This document shows positions 8,173-16,726 of a stretch of DNA of 64,000 nucleotides, piece by piece. Location: positions 1-64,000 of the forward strand of contig JAFIGU010000004.1 in assembly GCA_017849555.1 (NCBI GenBank), in the 5' to 3' direction. Under the pieces are notes generated by a model. The model was not told the DNA's origin. It did no database searches and was given only the letters and a program-made list of their open reading frames with translations. The stretch's first letter is position 1; every line of letters begins with the position of its first letter. The stretch is from Sphingomonas sp. Its GTDB lineage: Bacteria > Pseudomonadota > Alphaproteobacteria > Sphingomonadales > Sphingomonadaceae. Position numbers and translations under genes: made by a program.

Positions 8173-8685
8173 TCAGTTGGCGGGCTGCTGCTGTCTGATC
8201 CGCAGCGATTCGGGGCGCTTGCGCGGAGTCCACTCGCCCCGGCCGGGGAAGTTCTTCAGCACCTCACCGTCCCACAGCCGTACGATGCGGCTGCGGAAGC
8301 GCCAGCGGCCGTCGGCGCCCTTCACCGCATGATCCTGATACCAGCCGGTGAAGCGCAGCAGATAGGGCGGCTCGCCGTCGCATTCGGTGACGAAGGCGAA
8401 GGCGCGCAGCCGCACGCTGCCGTCGTCCTGCGGCAGATATTGCACCTGCGTCACATGATGCTGGCGGCCGGGAAAGCCGGGGGCGTTGAAATAATGCGCG
8501 GCGAGCGCGCGGATGCCGTCATGCCCCTCCCACACGTCGGGGTCCTCGAACACTTCCTCCACCATCCGCGCATCGGCGGTGAAGCAGGCGACCAGTCCTT
8601 CGACATCGCCGGTATCGAGCGCCCAGCTATAGGCGGCGATCAGATCCTGCAGCGCGATACGGTCTTCCAATGCCACGTCGGCCAT
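8173..8685 (-). CDS. Small NTF2-like (SnoaL-type) protein
   Basis: A 170-residue protein of the NTF2-like alpha+beta cone fold: an N-terminal helix pair (EDRIALQDLIAAYSWALDTGD), then LVACFTADARMV and a strand-rich half ending in the variable tail. Members act as isomerases, dehydratases or lyases with the substrate in the cone. Sphingomonad diarylpropane gamma-formaldehyde lyases (LdpA/LsdE), which make stilbenes, belong to this superfamily, and a stilbene dioxygenase lies 2.3 kb away in the same regulon, so a related role is plausible but unproven. I chose the second of two adjacent ATGs because of spacing to GGGAGAG. It is shorter than the two other NTF2-like proteins (33185, 44494) and not clearly their close relative. 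Confidence 0.75.
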   Translation of the reverse strand: MADVALEDRIALQDLIAAYSWALDTGDVEGLVACFTADARMVEEVFEDPDVWEGHDGIRALAAHYFNAPGFPGRQHHVTQVQYLPQDDGSVRLRAFAFVTECDGEPPYLLRFTGWYQDHAVKGADGRWRFRSRIVRLWDGEVLKNFPGRGEWTPRKRPESLRIRQQQPAN

Positions 8686-8707
8686 CATCCTCTCCCTTGC
8701 CACAACA

Positions 8708-8721
8708 ATAACAATCGTTAG
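8708..8721. promoter_or_regulatory. Operator-like dyad, motif A
   Basis: ATAACAATCGTTAG matches 12 of 14 bases of the motif A core. It lies in the short gap between the divergent NTF2-like gene (start 8685) and the quinone-oxidoreductase-like gene (start 8754), 22-33 bases from each start, so it could govern both transcripts. Confidence 0.62.
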
Positions 8722-8753
8722 TATCATCGGCAAGAGTGGCAGGAGGGGATAGC

Positions 8754-9668
8754 GTGAAGATCGTGGTCACCGGCGCGTCCGGCGCCTTTGGCGGGGCGGC
8801 GGCGGCAATGCTGCTGGAACGGATCGCACCGGGCGATCTGATCCTGCTGTCGCGCACCCCGGCGCGACTGGCGGATTTCGCGGCGCGCGGTGCATCGGTG
8901 CGGCACGCCGATTTCGACGATCCGGCGACTTTGCCCGCCGCTTTCGCCGGGGCGGAACGGATGCTGCTGATTAGCACCGCGCGGGTCGGTAGCCGCGTCG
9001 GCCAGCATCGCAACGCGGTCGCGGCGGCGGTCGCGGCCGGCGTGCGGCATATCGTCTATACCTCGCTCCTCGGGGCCGACGCGCCCGACAATCCGGCGAT
9101 CGTCAAGAACGATCACCGCGCGACCGAGGAGATCATCGAGGCATCCGGCGCGACATGGACCTTCCTGCGCGACAGCCAATATGCCGAGGCGGTCGCGGGG
9201 CCGATGGTGATCCCCGTGCTGCTGTCGGGCCAGCCCAAGCCGGACAATTGCGGGGCGGGACGGGTGGCGTTCGTGTCGCGTGACGATTGCGTCGCCACCG
9301 CGGTCGGCGTGCTGACGCAGGACGGCCACGAGAACCGCGCCTATGATCTCACCGGCCCCGAGCTGTTCACGATTCCCGAGGCGCTGGCGCTGGCGGGCGA
9401 GATTGCCGGGCGGCCGCTGGCGGTGGCGCCGACCGACGACCAGGGGATGTTCGCCTATTTCGATTCGCTCGGCGTGCCGCGCCATGCGTCGGACATTATA
9501 CCCGACGGCCCGATCCCGTGGAGCAGCGACGATATGGTGACGTTCGGCCAGTCGATCCGCGAGGGCTTCTTCGATCGCGTGACCGATCATGTCGCGCGGA
9601 TCACCGGCCGCACGCCCAAGACGCTGCGTGAGGTGATGCTGGCGCAGCGCACGAGCTGGCCGGCATGA
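8754..9668 (+). CDS. NAD(P)-binding atypical SDR (NmrA/QorB-like)
   Basis: A 304-residue Rossmann-fold protein. The N-terminal motif VVTGASGAFG binds the dinucleotide, and the stretch QHRNAVAAAVAAGVRHIVYTS resembles QorB/NmrA-type NAD(P)H:quinone oxidoreductases. Atypical SDRs of this kind also include the lignan and phenylcoumaran ether reductases, so reduction of a benzylic ether or quinone methide is another option. I start at GTG 8754, which follows a perfect AGGAGGGG, rather than at an upstream codon in the same frame. Its stop overlaps the start of the PQQ dehydrogenase (ATGA), implying translational coupling. Controlled, by position, by the motif A site just upstream. Fold call firm, reaction unknown. 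Confidence 0.78.
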   Translation: MKIVVTGASGAFGGAAAAMLLERIAPGDLILLSRTPARLADFAARGASVRHADFDDPATLPAAFAGAERMLLISTARVGSRVGQHRNAVAAAVAAGVRHIVYTSLLGADAPDNPAIVKNDHRATEEIIEASGATWTFLRDSQYAEAVAGPMVIPVLLSGQPKPDNCGAGRVAFVSRDDCVATAVGVLTQDGHENRAYDLTGPELFTIPEALALAGEIAGRPLAVAPTDDQGMFAYFDSLGVPRHASDIIPDGPIPWSSDDMVTFGQSIREGFFDRVTDHVARITGRTPKTLREVMLAQRTSWPA

Positions 9669-11851
9669 GGCGGGGGTGGATCGTCGCGCTGGCGCTGATC
9701 GGCCTCGCCGGCTGCGCGCGGAGCGGCAGCGACACCGCCGCCGGGGCGGGGGACGACTGGCCCACGCCGGGCGGGGATGCGGGGAAGACGCATTTCTCCC
9801 GCCTCGGCGAGATCACCCCGGCGAACGTCGGCACGCTCGGCTTCGCCTGGGCCTATGATCTCGGCACCGGGCGTGGGCAGGAAGCGACCCCGGTGGTGAT
9901 CGACGGGGTGATGTATACCAGCGGCCAGGCCGGGCGCGTCTATGCGCTCGACGCAGCGAGCGGGCGCGAATTGTGGAGCTTCACCCCCGATCTCGACATG
10001 CAGGCGGCGCGCGCCGCGTGTTGCGACATGGTCAATCGCGGGGTCGCGGTGGCGGCGGGCAAGGTGATCGTCGGGGCGCTCGACGGCTGGCTCTATGCGC
10101 TCGACGCCAAGACGGGGAAGGTCGCGTGGAAGGTCGATACGATCACCGATCGTACGCGCGGCTATACGATCACCGGCGCGCCCGAAGTGGCCGGCGATCT
10201 GGTGGTGATCGGCAATGCCGGCGCGGAATATGATACTCGCGGCTATGTCACCGCCTATCGCATCGCCGACGGCAAGGCGGCGTGGCGCTTCTTCACCGTC
10301 CCGCATGATCCGAAACAGGGGCCGCAGGAAAGCCCCGCGCTGGATGCCGCGCTCAAGACATGGGATCCGGCGAGCCGCTGGGATATCGGCGGCGGCGGCA
10401 CCGCCTGGGATGCGATCGCTTATGATGCGGCGGCTGACACGCTCTATGTCGGCGTCGGCAACGGCGGGCCTTATTCGATCGCCGAACGGTCGCCGAAGGG
10501 CGGGGACAATCTCTATCTCTCCTCGATCGTCGCGCTCGACCGCAAAAGCGGGCGGCTGAAATGGCATTATCAGGAAACGCCCGGCGATAGCTGGGATTAT
10601 ACCGCGACCCAGCCGATGATCCTCACCGAGCTGGCGGTGGACGGGCGCCGCCGCCCGGTGATCATCCACGCGCCGAAGAACGGCTTCCTCTATGTGATCG
10701 ATCGCGAGACGGGAAAGCCGCTGGCGGCCACTGCGCTGGTGCGGACGAGCTGGGCGTCGGGCTATGACCTCAAGACCGGGCGGCCGCGGCTGACCCCGGC
10801 GGGATCGGCCTATTGGCAGGGGCCGAAGATCGTCTTCCCCGGCTCGCCCGGTGCGCGCAACTGGATGCCGGGGGCGTGGGATCCGGCGCGCGGGCTGTAT
10901 TTCGCCTCGGTGCTCGACATGGGCAATCTGATCTTCCCGACGGTCAGCGGCGCGCCGCCGCGCCGCGCGAAGGCGCTCAACACCGGCGCGGCGCTGATCT
11001 TCACCCCCGATCTCGTCGAGGCGCTCCCCACGCTGCCGCCGCCGGTGCGCGCCGCGGTGGAGGCATTGCCGGAGATGAAATGGGTGCGCGAAAAGCCCTA
11101 TTCGGCTGAAATCCGCGCGATCGACCCGCTCACCGGCAAGACACGCTGGGCGGTGCCCACCGGCGGGTGGCAGGATCGCGGCGGCGTGCTTGCCACCGCG
11201 AGCGGGCTGGTGTTCCACGGCATGCTCGATGGCCGGCTGGTCGCGCGCGATGCCGGCACCGGGCGGGCGCTGAAGGCGATCGACACCGGCAGCTCGATCA
11301 TGGCCGCGCCGATGACCTATCGCGTAAAGGGGGTGCAATATATCGCGGTCGCGACCGGCTTCGGTGGCGGGGGCTGGCCCTATGTGCCGGATTATTCGGC
11401 GGCCTATCGCTACGGCAATGCCAACCGGCTGATCGTCTTCAAGCTCGGCGGCGGGGCGGTGCCCAAGCCTGCGCCCTTACCGCCGCTGGAGGTCGCGCCC
11501 GCGCCGCCGCCGCAGGCCGCCGGCACCACCGCGGCGGTGATCGCGCACGGGCAGCAAATATTCTTCCAGAATTGCGCGATCTGCCATTCCAACCAGCCGC
11601 GCTCCACCGCCCCCGATCTGCGGCGGCTGGACGGCGCAGTGCATGCGATGTTCGACCGCATCGTGCTGGAAGGCGCGCTCAAGGACGCCGGGATGCCACG
11701 CTGGGACGACGTGCTGACGAAGGCGGACGCCGCCGCCGTCCACGCCTATCTCAAAGAGATGCAGGCCAAGACCCGCATACGCGAACTCGCGCTGAAACGC
11801 GCCGGCAAACCGCTCGACAGCCGCAGCCTCGCGATCCTGTCGAATTATTGA
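9665..11851 (+). CDS. PQQ-dependent quinohaemoprotein dehydrogenase, lipoprotein
   Basis: A 728-residue periplasmic alcohol dehydrogenase with two domains. It begins with a lipoprotein signal (GLAGC, lipidated C17). The eight-bladed propeller (about residues 30-590) has the vicinal disulfide C119-C120 (ACCDMVNRG) and the active-site segment D308-SWDYTATQ typical of PQQ enzymes. The C-terminal cytochrome c domain carries the haem motif C637-AI-C640-H641 and a likely Met677 ligand. Electrons therefore go from substrate alcohol to PQQ to haem. It is translationally coupled to the upstream SDR. Substrates could be primary alcohols of lignin dimers or vanillyl-type alcohols (inference). PQQ biosynthesis genes are not in the window. 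A paralogue is at 23481-25613. Confidence 0.92.
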   Translation: MRRGWIVALALIGLAGCARSGSDTAAGAGDDWPTPGGDAGKTHFSRLGEITPANVGTLGFAWAYDLGTGRGQEATPVVIDGVMYTSGQAGRVYALDAASGRELWSFTPDLDMQAARAACCDMVNRGVAVAAGKVIVGALDGWLYALDAKTGKVAWKVDTITDRTRGYTITGAPEVAGDLVVIGNAGAEYDTRGYVTAYRIADGKAAWRFFTVPHDPKQGPQESPALDAALKTWDPASRWDIGGGGTAWDAIAYDAAADTLYVGVGNGGPYSIAERSPKGGDNLYLSSIVALDRKSGRLKWHYQETPGDSWDYTATQPMILTELAVDGRRRPVIIHAPKNGFLYVIDRETGKPLAATALVRTSWASGYDLKTGRPRLTPAGSAYWQGPKIVFPGSPGARNWMPGAWDPARGLYFASVLDMGNLIFPTVSGAPPRRAKALNTGAALIFTPDLVEALPTLPPPVRAAVEALPEMKWVREKPYSAEIRAIDPLTGKTRWAVPTGGWQDRGGVLATASGLVFHGMLDGRLVARDAGTGRALKAIDTGSSIMAAPMTYRVKGVQYIAVATGFGGGGWPYVPDYSAAYRYGNANRLIVFKLGGGAVPKPAPLPPLEVAPAPPPQAAGTTAAVIAHGQQIFFQNCAICHSNQPRSTAPDLRRLDGAVHAMFDRIVLEGALKDAGMPRWDDVLTKADAAAVHAYLKEMQAKTRIRELALKRAGKPLDSRSLAILSNY

Positions 11852-11865
11852 GTCGAAAGGAAAAA

Positions 11866-11975
11866 CCCCTCCCCTTCAGGGGAGGGGCGGGGGGTGGGGT
11901 AGGGGTCTCACCGAGACCGTCCGCTCGTGACTCGTGACTCCCCCACCCCAACCCCTCCCCTGAAGGGGAGGGGCT
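11866..11975. repeat. Pair of inverted GC-rich palindromes at a convergent junction
   Basis: Two elements built on CCCCTCCCCTTCAGGGGAGG face each other: each is a hairpin by itself, and the whole 110 bases also form a larger inverted repeat. They fill the 134-base gap between the converging PQQ dehydrogenase and aldehyde dehydrogenase genes. A single copy recurs at 48864-48884. Probably a dispersed terminator-like repeat family. Confidence 0.72.
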
Positions 11976-11985
11976 CTAGCCGCCT

Positions 11986-13413
11986 TTACGCCGGCAGTTT
12001 CCCGATCACCGATTTCACCTCGAGGAATTCCTCCAGCCCGAATTTGCCGAATTCGCGCCCGTTGCCCGATTGCTTATACCCGCCGAACGGCATGTCGAAG
12101 GCGAGCCCGCCCGCGTTGACGAACACCGCGCCGGCGCGCAGCTTGCCGACGATCGTCTTCGCCTTCGCCGGATCGCCCGCGATATAGGCGCCGAGCCCGT
12201 AAGGCGTATCGTTGGCGATGCGGATCGCGTCGGCCTCGTCCTCATAGGGCATGATCACCAGCACCGGGCCGAAAATCTCCTCGCGCGCGACGGTCATCTC
12301 GGGGGTGACATTGGCGAAGACGGTGGGCTTCACATAATAGCCGATGTCGTGCCCGTCGGGCCGGCCGGGGCCGCCGGCCGCGACGGTCGCGCCCTCGTCG
12401 ATGCCCTGCTGGATCAGGCGCTGGATGCGTTCCCATTGGCGCTGGTTGACCACCGGGCCGATATGGTCGCCCTCGGCCAGCGGATCGCCGACCGGCTTGG
12501 CGGCGAATATCTCGCCCACGATCCGCGCCGCCTCGTCATGCTGCGAGCGGTGGACCAGCATCCGCGTCGGCGCGACGCAGCTTTGCCCCGAATTGAGCAG
12601 CACCCCGCCCGCGCCGCCGGGCAGCGCCTGATCGAGCGGCGCGCCTTCGAGGATGATATTGGGGGATTTGCCGCCCAGCTCCTGCGCGACGCGCTTCACC
12701 GTGTCGGCGGCGTTCTTGGCCACCGCGATTCCGGCGCGGGTCGAGCCGGTGAAGCTCACCATATCGATATCGGGATGCCGCGCCAGTGCGGTGCCGACAC
12801 CCTCGCCGTCGCCCTGCACCAGGTTGAAGATGCCCGCCGGCACCCCCGCCGCGTCGATCACCTCGGCGAAGATCGCGGCGGAGCTGGGGGCTTCCTCGGA
12901 GGGCTTGAGGATCATCGTGCAGCCGGCGGCGAGCGCCGGGCCGACCTTGGCGACGATCTGGTTCATCGGCCAGTTCCACGGCGTGATCAGCGCCACCACC
13001 CCGATCGGCTCGCGCACCACCAGATTGTCGCCGATCGCCTCGGCGAAGTCATATTCCTCGAGCGCCTTGAGCGCATTGGCGAGATGCCCCAGCCCCGAGC
13101 CGGCCTGCGCCGTCCGCGCCACGCTGATCGGGCATCCCATCTCGATCGCGATCGCCTCGGCGATGTCGGGGATGCGCTTCTGATATTCCTCGATCACCCG
13201 CTGGAGCAGCGCGATGCGATCGGCCTTGCTCGTCTGGCTGAAGCTGTCGAAGGCGCGGCGCGCGGCGACGACCGCATCGTCGACATCGGCCGCGGTGCCG
13301 AGCACGATCTCGCTCGCAGGCTGCTCGGTCGCGGGGTTGATGACGATGTGGCGGCGCCCGCCCTTGCTGTCGGTCCAGCGGCCGTCGATATAAAGCTGCG
13401 GATAGCTCTTCAT
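11986..13413 (-). CDS. NAD(P)+-dependent aldehyde dehydrogenase (third gene of ligF-ligG operon)
   Basis: A 475-residue ALDH. Motifs seen are TPWNWPMNQ, FTGSTRAG, QELGGKSPN, the catalytic C279 in NSGQSCVAP, and EEIFGPVLVI. The ATG at 13413 begins MKSYPQLYIDGRW, a usual family start; the longer open frame upstream is not needed. It lies 26 bases after ligG and so is probably co-transcribed as ligF-ligG-aldehyde dehydrogenase. Beta-ether cleavage of guaiacyl dimers leaves beta-hydroxypropiovanillone, whose side chain is next oxidised through an aldehyde to vanilloyl acetate. This enzyme is well placed for that aldehyde step, but the assignment is from context only. Confidence 0.85.
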   Translation of the reverse strand: MKSYPQLYIDGRWTDSKGGRRHIVINPATEQPASEIVLGTAADVDDAVVAARRAFDSFSQTSKADRIALLQRVIEEYQKRIPDIAEAIAIEMGCPISVARTAQAGSGLGHLANALKALEEYDFAEAIGDNLVVREPIGVVALITPWNWPMNQIVAKVGPALAAGCTMILKPSEEAPSSAAIFAEVIDAAGVPAGIFNLVQGDGEGVGTALARHPDIDMVSFTGSTRAGIAVAKNAADTVKRVAQELGGKSPNIILEGAPLDQALPGGAGGVLLNSGQSCVAPTRMLVHRSQHDEAARIVGEIFAAKPVGDPLAEGDHIGPVVNQRQWERIQRLIQQGIDEGATVAAGGPGRPDGHDIGYYVKPTVFANVTPEMTVAREEIFGPVLVIMPYEDEADAIRIANDTPYGLGAYIAGDPAKAKTIVGKLRAGAVFVNAGGLAFDMPFGGYKQSGNGREFGKFGLEEFLEVKSVIGKLPA

Positions 13414-13439
13414 GTCATGGTCCTCGAAAAGAAAAGGGA

Positions 13440-14261
13440 TCAGGCCGGGAGCAGGCCAAGCTCGGCGTCGGTGGCGGGCGGGCCCCATTTGTCGCGCGGC
13501 GGCATCGGGCGCGTGTCCCACGCCGGATCGAGCGTGAAGCTCGATAGCGTGCGGCCTTCGGGGATGCGGCCGTTGCCGCAACCCTGGGTGTAATCATAAT
13601 AGAGCGTCATCAACTCGCGGTGGCTGTGGTGCCGCTGCGCCGCGGGATGCGAAAGACACGCCTCGCGCCAGCGCAGGACGCGCGTCAACTGTGCGGGGAC
13701 CGCGTATTCCTCATAATATTCCAGGAACCACAGCCGCTTGAACATCGGCGTGAACGCCACCTCGGCCCAGCCGAAGCGATCGAACAGGAAATCGCGATCG
13801 GGGGCATAATGGCGGAGGAAATCGTCCAGCCGGGCATATTGCGCATCCACCTCGGCGCGATGCTCGGCGCGCTTCGCCGCATCGCGGTTGAGGATCATGC
13901 GATAGCCCGCGCCGGTGAATTGCCCGTCGGTCGCGCACAGCATCGCCTCGACGGCATGTTCGAAGGGATCGCGCCGCGCCACCGGGCGCTCGGGGAAGCG
14001 ATCCTCGATATAGCGCATGATGACCATGCTTTCCTTCAGCGTCTCGCCATTCTCCAGCTCGAGCGCGGGCAGCGCGGTGGTGCCGCGCGTGCGGCGCAGC
14101 AGCCAGTCGGGGCGCGGGCGGGAGATGTCGATCTCGTGATCGGCCATCACGTCGCCCAGCCCCTTGAGATCGAGCAGCAGCTCGACCCGCTCGGAAAAGG
14201 GGCAGCCGGGGATGTGATACATGCGCAGCGCGCCGGTCGCGGGTTCGTCGTTCCAGGCCAT
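13440..14261 (-). CDS. ligG: Glutathione lyase LigG (omega-like GST)
   Basis: A 273-residue glutathione S-transferase that matches my memory of SYK-6 LigG over most of its length. The N-terminal thioredoxin-like domain has YHIPGCPFSERVE with the catalytic cysteine C20, followed by DISRPRPDWLL and LKESMVIMRYIEDRFPE. The C-terminal part contains GAGYRMILNRD, FGWAEVAFTPMFKRLWFLE, YYDYTQGCGNGRIPEGR and the tail MPPRDKWG. LigG removes glutathione from the thioether made by beta-etherases, releasing beta-hydroxypropiovanillone with formation of GSSG. It lies nine bases after ligF and 26 before an aldehyde dehydrogenase on the same strand. Cytoplasmic, no signal peptide. Confidence 0.88.
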   Translation of the reverse strand: MAWNDEPATGALRMYHIPGCPFSERVELLLDLKGLGDVMADHEIDISRPRPDWLLRRTRGTTALPALELENGETLKESMVIMRYIEDRFPERPVARRDPFEHAVEAMLCATDGQFTGAGYRMILNRDAAKRAEHRAEVDAQYARLDDFLRHYAPDRDFLFDRFGWAEVAFTPMFKRLWFLEYYEEYAVPAQLTRVLRWREACLSHPAAQRHHSHRELMTLYYDYTQGCGNGRIPEGRTLSSFTLDPAWDTRPMPPRDKWGPPATDAELGLLPA

Positions 14262-14270
14262 CGTCGCTCC

Positions 14271-15029
14271 TCAGGCAGCAGGCGCGGGCGCCGGCCGGCG
14301 ATCGGGCATTTCGGTCTGCGAGCGGGCGAACATCTCGCGCGCGGCAGGGCGCGCGTTGATCCGCTCGATCCACGCCACCAGATGCGGCGTCGCCTCGCGG
14401 TTGACGATATCGGCATAGCCGTGCTGCATCCCGTTGGCGACCGCGAAATTGCAGATATCGGCGAGCGTATATTGGTCGCCCGCCAGCCATTCGCTTTCTG
14501 ACAGGCGCTTCTCCAGCCGGTCGATCGAGAAGCGGATCTTGCGCATTTCCTCGTCGAGCACCTCTTTGGGAAAACCGGCGCGCGCGTTGCGCCATTTCAC
14601 CTGCTGCTCGACGACGGGGATGCGCTTCACCTTCTCCTCGAATTCCTCGTCGGACAAGGCGCGCGCCATCGGGCCGATCATCCGTTCCCAGCCGATCGTC
14701 GAGACGCACCAGCAGAAATATTCGTCGACCCATTTGGTCCACACGCGCATCTCGGCGATCGCCAGCGGGTCGGTCGGGCGCAGCCGCGGCGCATCGGGGA
14801 AGGCGTCTTCCAGATATTCGCAGATCACGGTCGATTCGGTGACGATATGGCCGTCGTGATCGAGCGCCGGCACCTGCCCGCGCGGGTTGATCCGCTTGAA
14901 CCAATCCTCGTGATGCTCGAACCGGCGCGGATCGATGAAGCGCGGCGTGAATGCCAGCCCCTTCTCGTAGAGCGCGAGCAGCGGCTTCAACGAATTGGCC
15001 GCCGGCCCGAAGCTGTAGAGCGTCAACAT
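14271..15029 (-). CDS. ligF: Beta-etherase LigF (GST family)
   Basis: A 252-residue glutathione-dependent beta-etherase. The sequence follows SYK-6 LigF closely: LYSFGPAANSLKPLLALYE with the glutathione-activating pair N12-S13, then INPRGQVPALDHDG, VTESTVICEYLEDAFPD and WTKWVDEYFCWCVSTIGW. LigF displaces the phenol from the beta carbon of a C-alpha-keto dimer with glutathione, acting on the beta(S) isomer. I chose ATG 15029 because it gives the usual MLTLYSFG start and follows GGAGAGGAAC, though spacing is long. First gene of the ligF-ligG-aldehyde dehydrogenase operon, and divergent from a Nu-class GST across a 158-base gap in which I see no clear dyad. Confidence 0.88.
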   Translation of the reverse strand: MLTLYSFGPAANSLKPLLALYEKGLAFTPRFIDPRRFEHHEDWFKRINPRGQVPALDHDGHIVTESTVICEYLEDAFPDAPRLRPTDPLAIAEMRVWTKWVDEYFCWCVSTIGWERMIGPMARALSDEEFEEKVKRIPVVEQQVKWRNARAGFPKEVLDEEMRKIRFSIDRLEKRLSESEWLAGDQYTLADICNFAVANGMQHGYADIVNREATPHLVAWIERINARPAAREMFARSQTEMPDRRPAPAPAA

Positions 15030-15187
15030 CGGCGCTTGTTCCTCTCCAATTATCGGCACCGGGGTGGCGGGCAGGCGCGCGTGCCGCAAGTCATGTGGCG
15101 ATACTATCAGCCCCAATGACAGCATATCCGCTGCGCTTGCCCGGGCCCTGGGGGGATGCTTCATCGTGACGACTTACGGAGAGAAAC

Positions 15188-15856
15188 ATGCTCGAACTGC
15201 TGACCTCGGAAACGCCGAACGGCTGGAAGGCCGCGATCATGCTGGAGGAGCTCGGCGTGCCTTATAAGGTGACGCCGATCTCGCTCACCGATCGCGTGCA
15301 GAAAGAGGATTGGTATGTCGCGCTCAATCCCAACGGACGCATCCCGACCCTGGTCGATCACGATGCGGGCGGCTTCGCGGTGTTCGAATCCGGGGCGATC
15401 CTGATCTATCTGGCGGAAAAGTTCGGCCGCTTCCTGCCCGCCGACGCGCAAGGACGCAGCACCGTCATCCAATGGGTGATGTGGCAGATGGCCGGGCTCG
15501 GGCCGATGATGGGGCAGGCGACCGTCTTCAACCGCTATTTCGAGGAAAAGCTGCCGGCGGTGATCGATCGCTATGTGCGCGAGAGCCGGCGGTTGCTGGA
15601 GGTGATGGATGCGCGGCTCGCCACCCGCGACTATCTCGCGGGGGAATATTCGATCGCCGACATCGCCTGTTTCCCCTGGGTGCGCGGGGCGGACTGGGCA
15701 CAGATACCGATCGACGGCCTCGATCATCTGCAACGCTGGCGCGATACGATCGCGGCGCGTCCCGCGGTCCAGCGCGGGCTCAACGTCCCCGAACCGCCCA
15801 AGCCCGAGGAGATGGAGGCGAAAACGGTGAAACAGGGCCGGAATATCCTGGCGTGA
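15188..15856 (+). CDS. Nu-class glutathione S-transferase
   Basis: A 222-residue GST with the Nu-class signature near the N terminus (SETPNGWKAAIMLEELGVPY), then LNPNGRIPTLVDHD, FESGAILIYLAEKFG and MWQMAGLGPMMGQ, as in YfcG/YghU relatives. A Nu-class enzyme of Novosphingobium is known to release glutathione from both stereoisomers of the beta-etherase product, doing the work of LigG in one protein. Next to ligF and ligG this role is very likely, making two glutathione-removing enzymes in one locus. The start follows GGAGAG. Its stop overlaps the GTG start of the CmcJ-like gene (GTGA), so those two are coupled. Confidence 0.85.
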   Translation: MLELLTSETPNGWKAAIMLEELGVPYKVTPISLTDRVQKEDWYVALNPNGRIPTLVDHDAGGFAVFESGAILIYLAEKFGRFLPADAQGRSTVIQWVMWQMAGLGPMMGQATVFNRYFEEKLPAVIDRYVRESRRLLEVMDARLATRDYLAGEYSIADIACFPWVRGADWAQIPIDGLDHLQRWRDTIAARPAVQRGLNVPEPPKPEEMEAKTVKQGRNILA

Positions 15857-16707
15857 TCACCGACCGGAGCCGCGCGGGCGACGCGATCGAGACCGTGATC
15901 GACTATCTGGTCCCGACGTCGCGCATCAACCGGCGGTTCTGGGCGCCGGGGCGGGAGGTGAATACCGGGGTCTATGCCCCCTATCCGGTCACGATCCGCA
16001 ACGCGCGGCTCGCACCGGAACCGTTCACGCTCGACACCCACGGCTTCGCGATCGCGCGGCATCGCAGCGCGGTCCGCGATTTTCGCGATGCGGCGGCGGT
16101 GCGCGATTATCCCGACGAAGTGGCGGCGGTGGCGAAGGCGCTCACCGGCTGCGATCTGGTGCTGCCGATGGGCGGACAATTGCGCTCTCCCGTCATCAGC
16201 GGCGCGAGCGTCCAGCCGCCCGCCGCCGAGGCGCATGTCGATTTCAACACCGCGACCGCGCACCGCGTGGCGCGCGCGCTCTATGACCGCGCCGTGCCCG
16301 GCGGCGCCGGCTACAGCCGCTTCATCTGCTTCAGCCTGTGGCGCACCTTCTCCCCGCCGCCGCAGGATTGGCCGCTCGCGCTATGTGATTGCCGCAGCGT
16401 CGGGGACGAGGATGCGGTCGCCAACGTCAAGGTCGATGTCGACGAGACACCCGAGGGGGACGCGCTCTACGCCCCGATCGAGGGCGAGGAGGCGATGAGC
16501 GCGGCGACGATCTTCCACCACAATCCCGCGCATCGCTGGTGGTATTTCCCCGACATGACTGCAGACGAGGTGATTTTCATCAAGTTCCACGACAGCGATC
16601 ACGGCCGCGCATGGCGCGCGCCGCACACCGCTTTTCACGATACCACGCGGCCCGACGCCGTGACCCGCGAAAGCTACGAATTCCGCGCGATCGCCTATTT
16701 CCGATGA
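15853..16707 (+). CDS. CmcJ/NvfI-type putative non-haem oxygenase
   Basis: A 284-residue protein that looks like the CmcJ/NvfI (GA4-desaturase-like) family, whose known members carry out Fe(II)/2-oxoglutarate-type hydroxylation, desaturation or peroxidation. A candidate metal site is visible: the HVD of AEAHVDFNTAT and a distal His in RAPHTAFHD, with RWWYFPDMTADEVIFIKFHD before it. The second copy at 31395-32186 keeps the same HVD and PHVAF elements. The start is GTG 15853, inside the stop of the Nu-class GST, so the pair is translationally coupled. I know of no described role for this family in lignin breakdown. The reaction is unknown; oxidative attack on a dimer or thioether is a guess. 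Confidence 0.7.
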   Translation: MITDRSRAGDAIETVIDYLVPTSRINRRFWAPGREVNTGVYAPYPVTIRNARLAPEPFTLDTHGFAIARHRSAVRDFRDAAAVRDYPDEVAAVAKALTGCDLVLPMGGQLRSPVISGASVQPPAAEAHVDFNTATAHRVARALYDRAVPGGAGYSRFICFSLWRTFSPPPQDWPLALCDCRSVGDEDAVANVKVDVDETPEGDALYAPIEGEEAMSAATIFHHNPAHRWWYFPDMTADEVIFIKFHDSDHGRAWRAPHTAFHDTTRPDAVTRESYEFRAIAYFR

Positions 16708-16726
16708 TCCCCGTTGGGGACGGGGT

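Noticed and set aside
12070..13593. Plus-strand 507-codon open frame over the aldehyde dehydrogenase
   Set aside because: Antisense shadow typical of GC-rich DNA; the minus strand has the full set of ALDH motifs.
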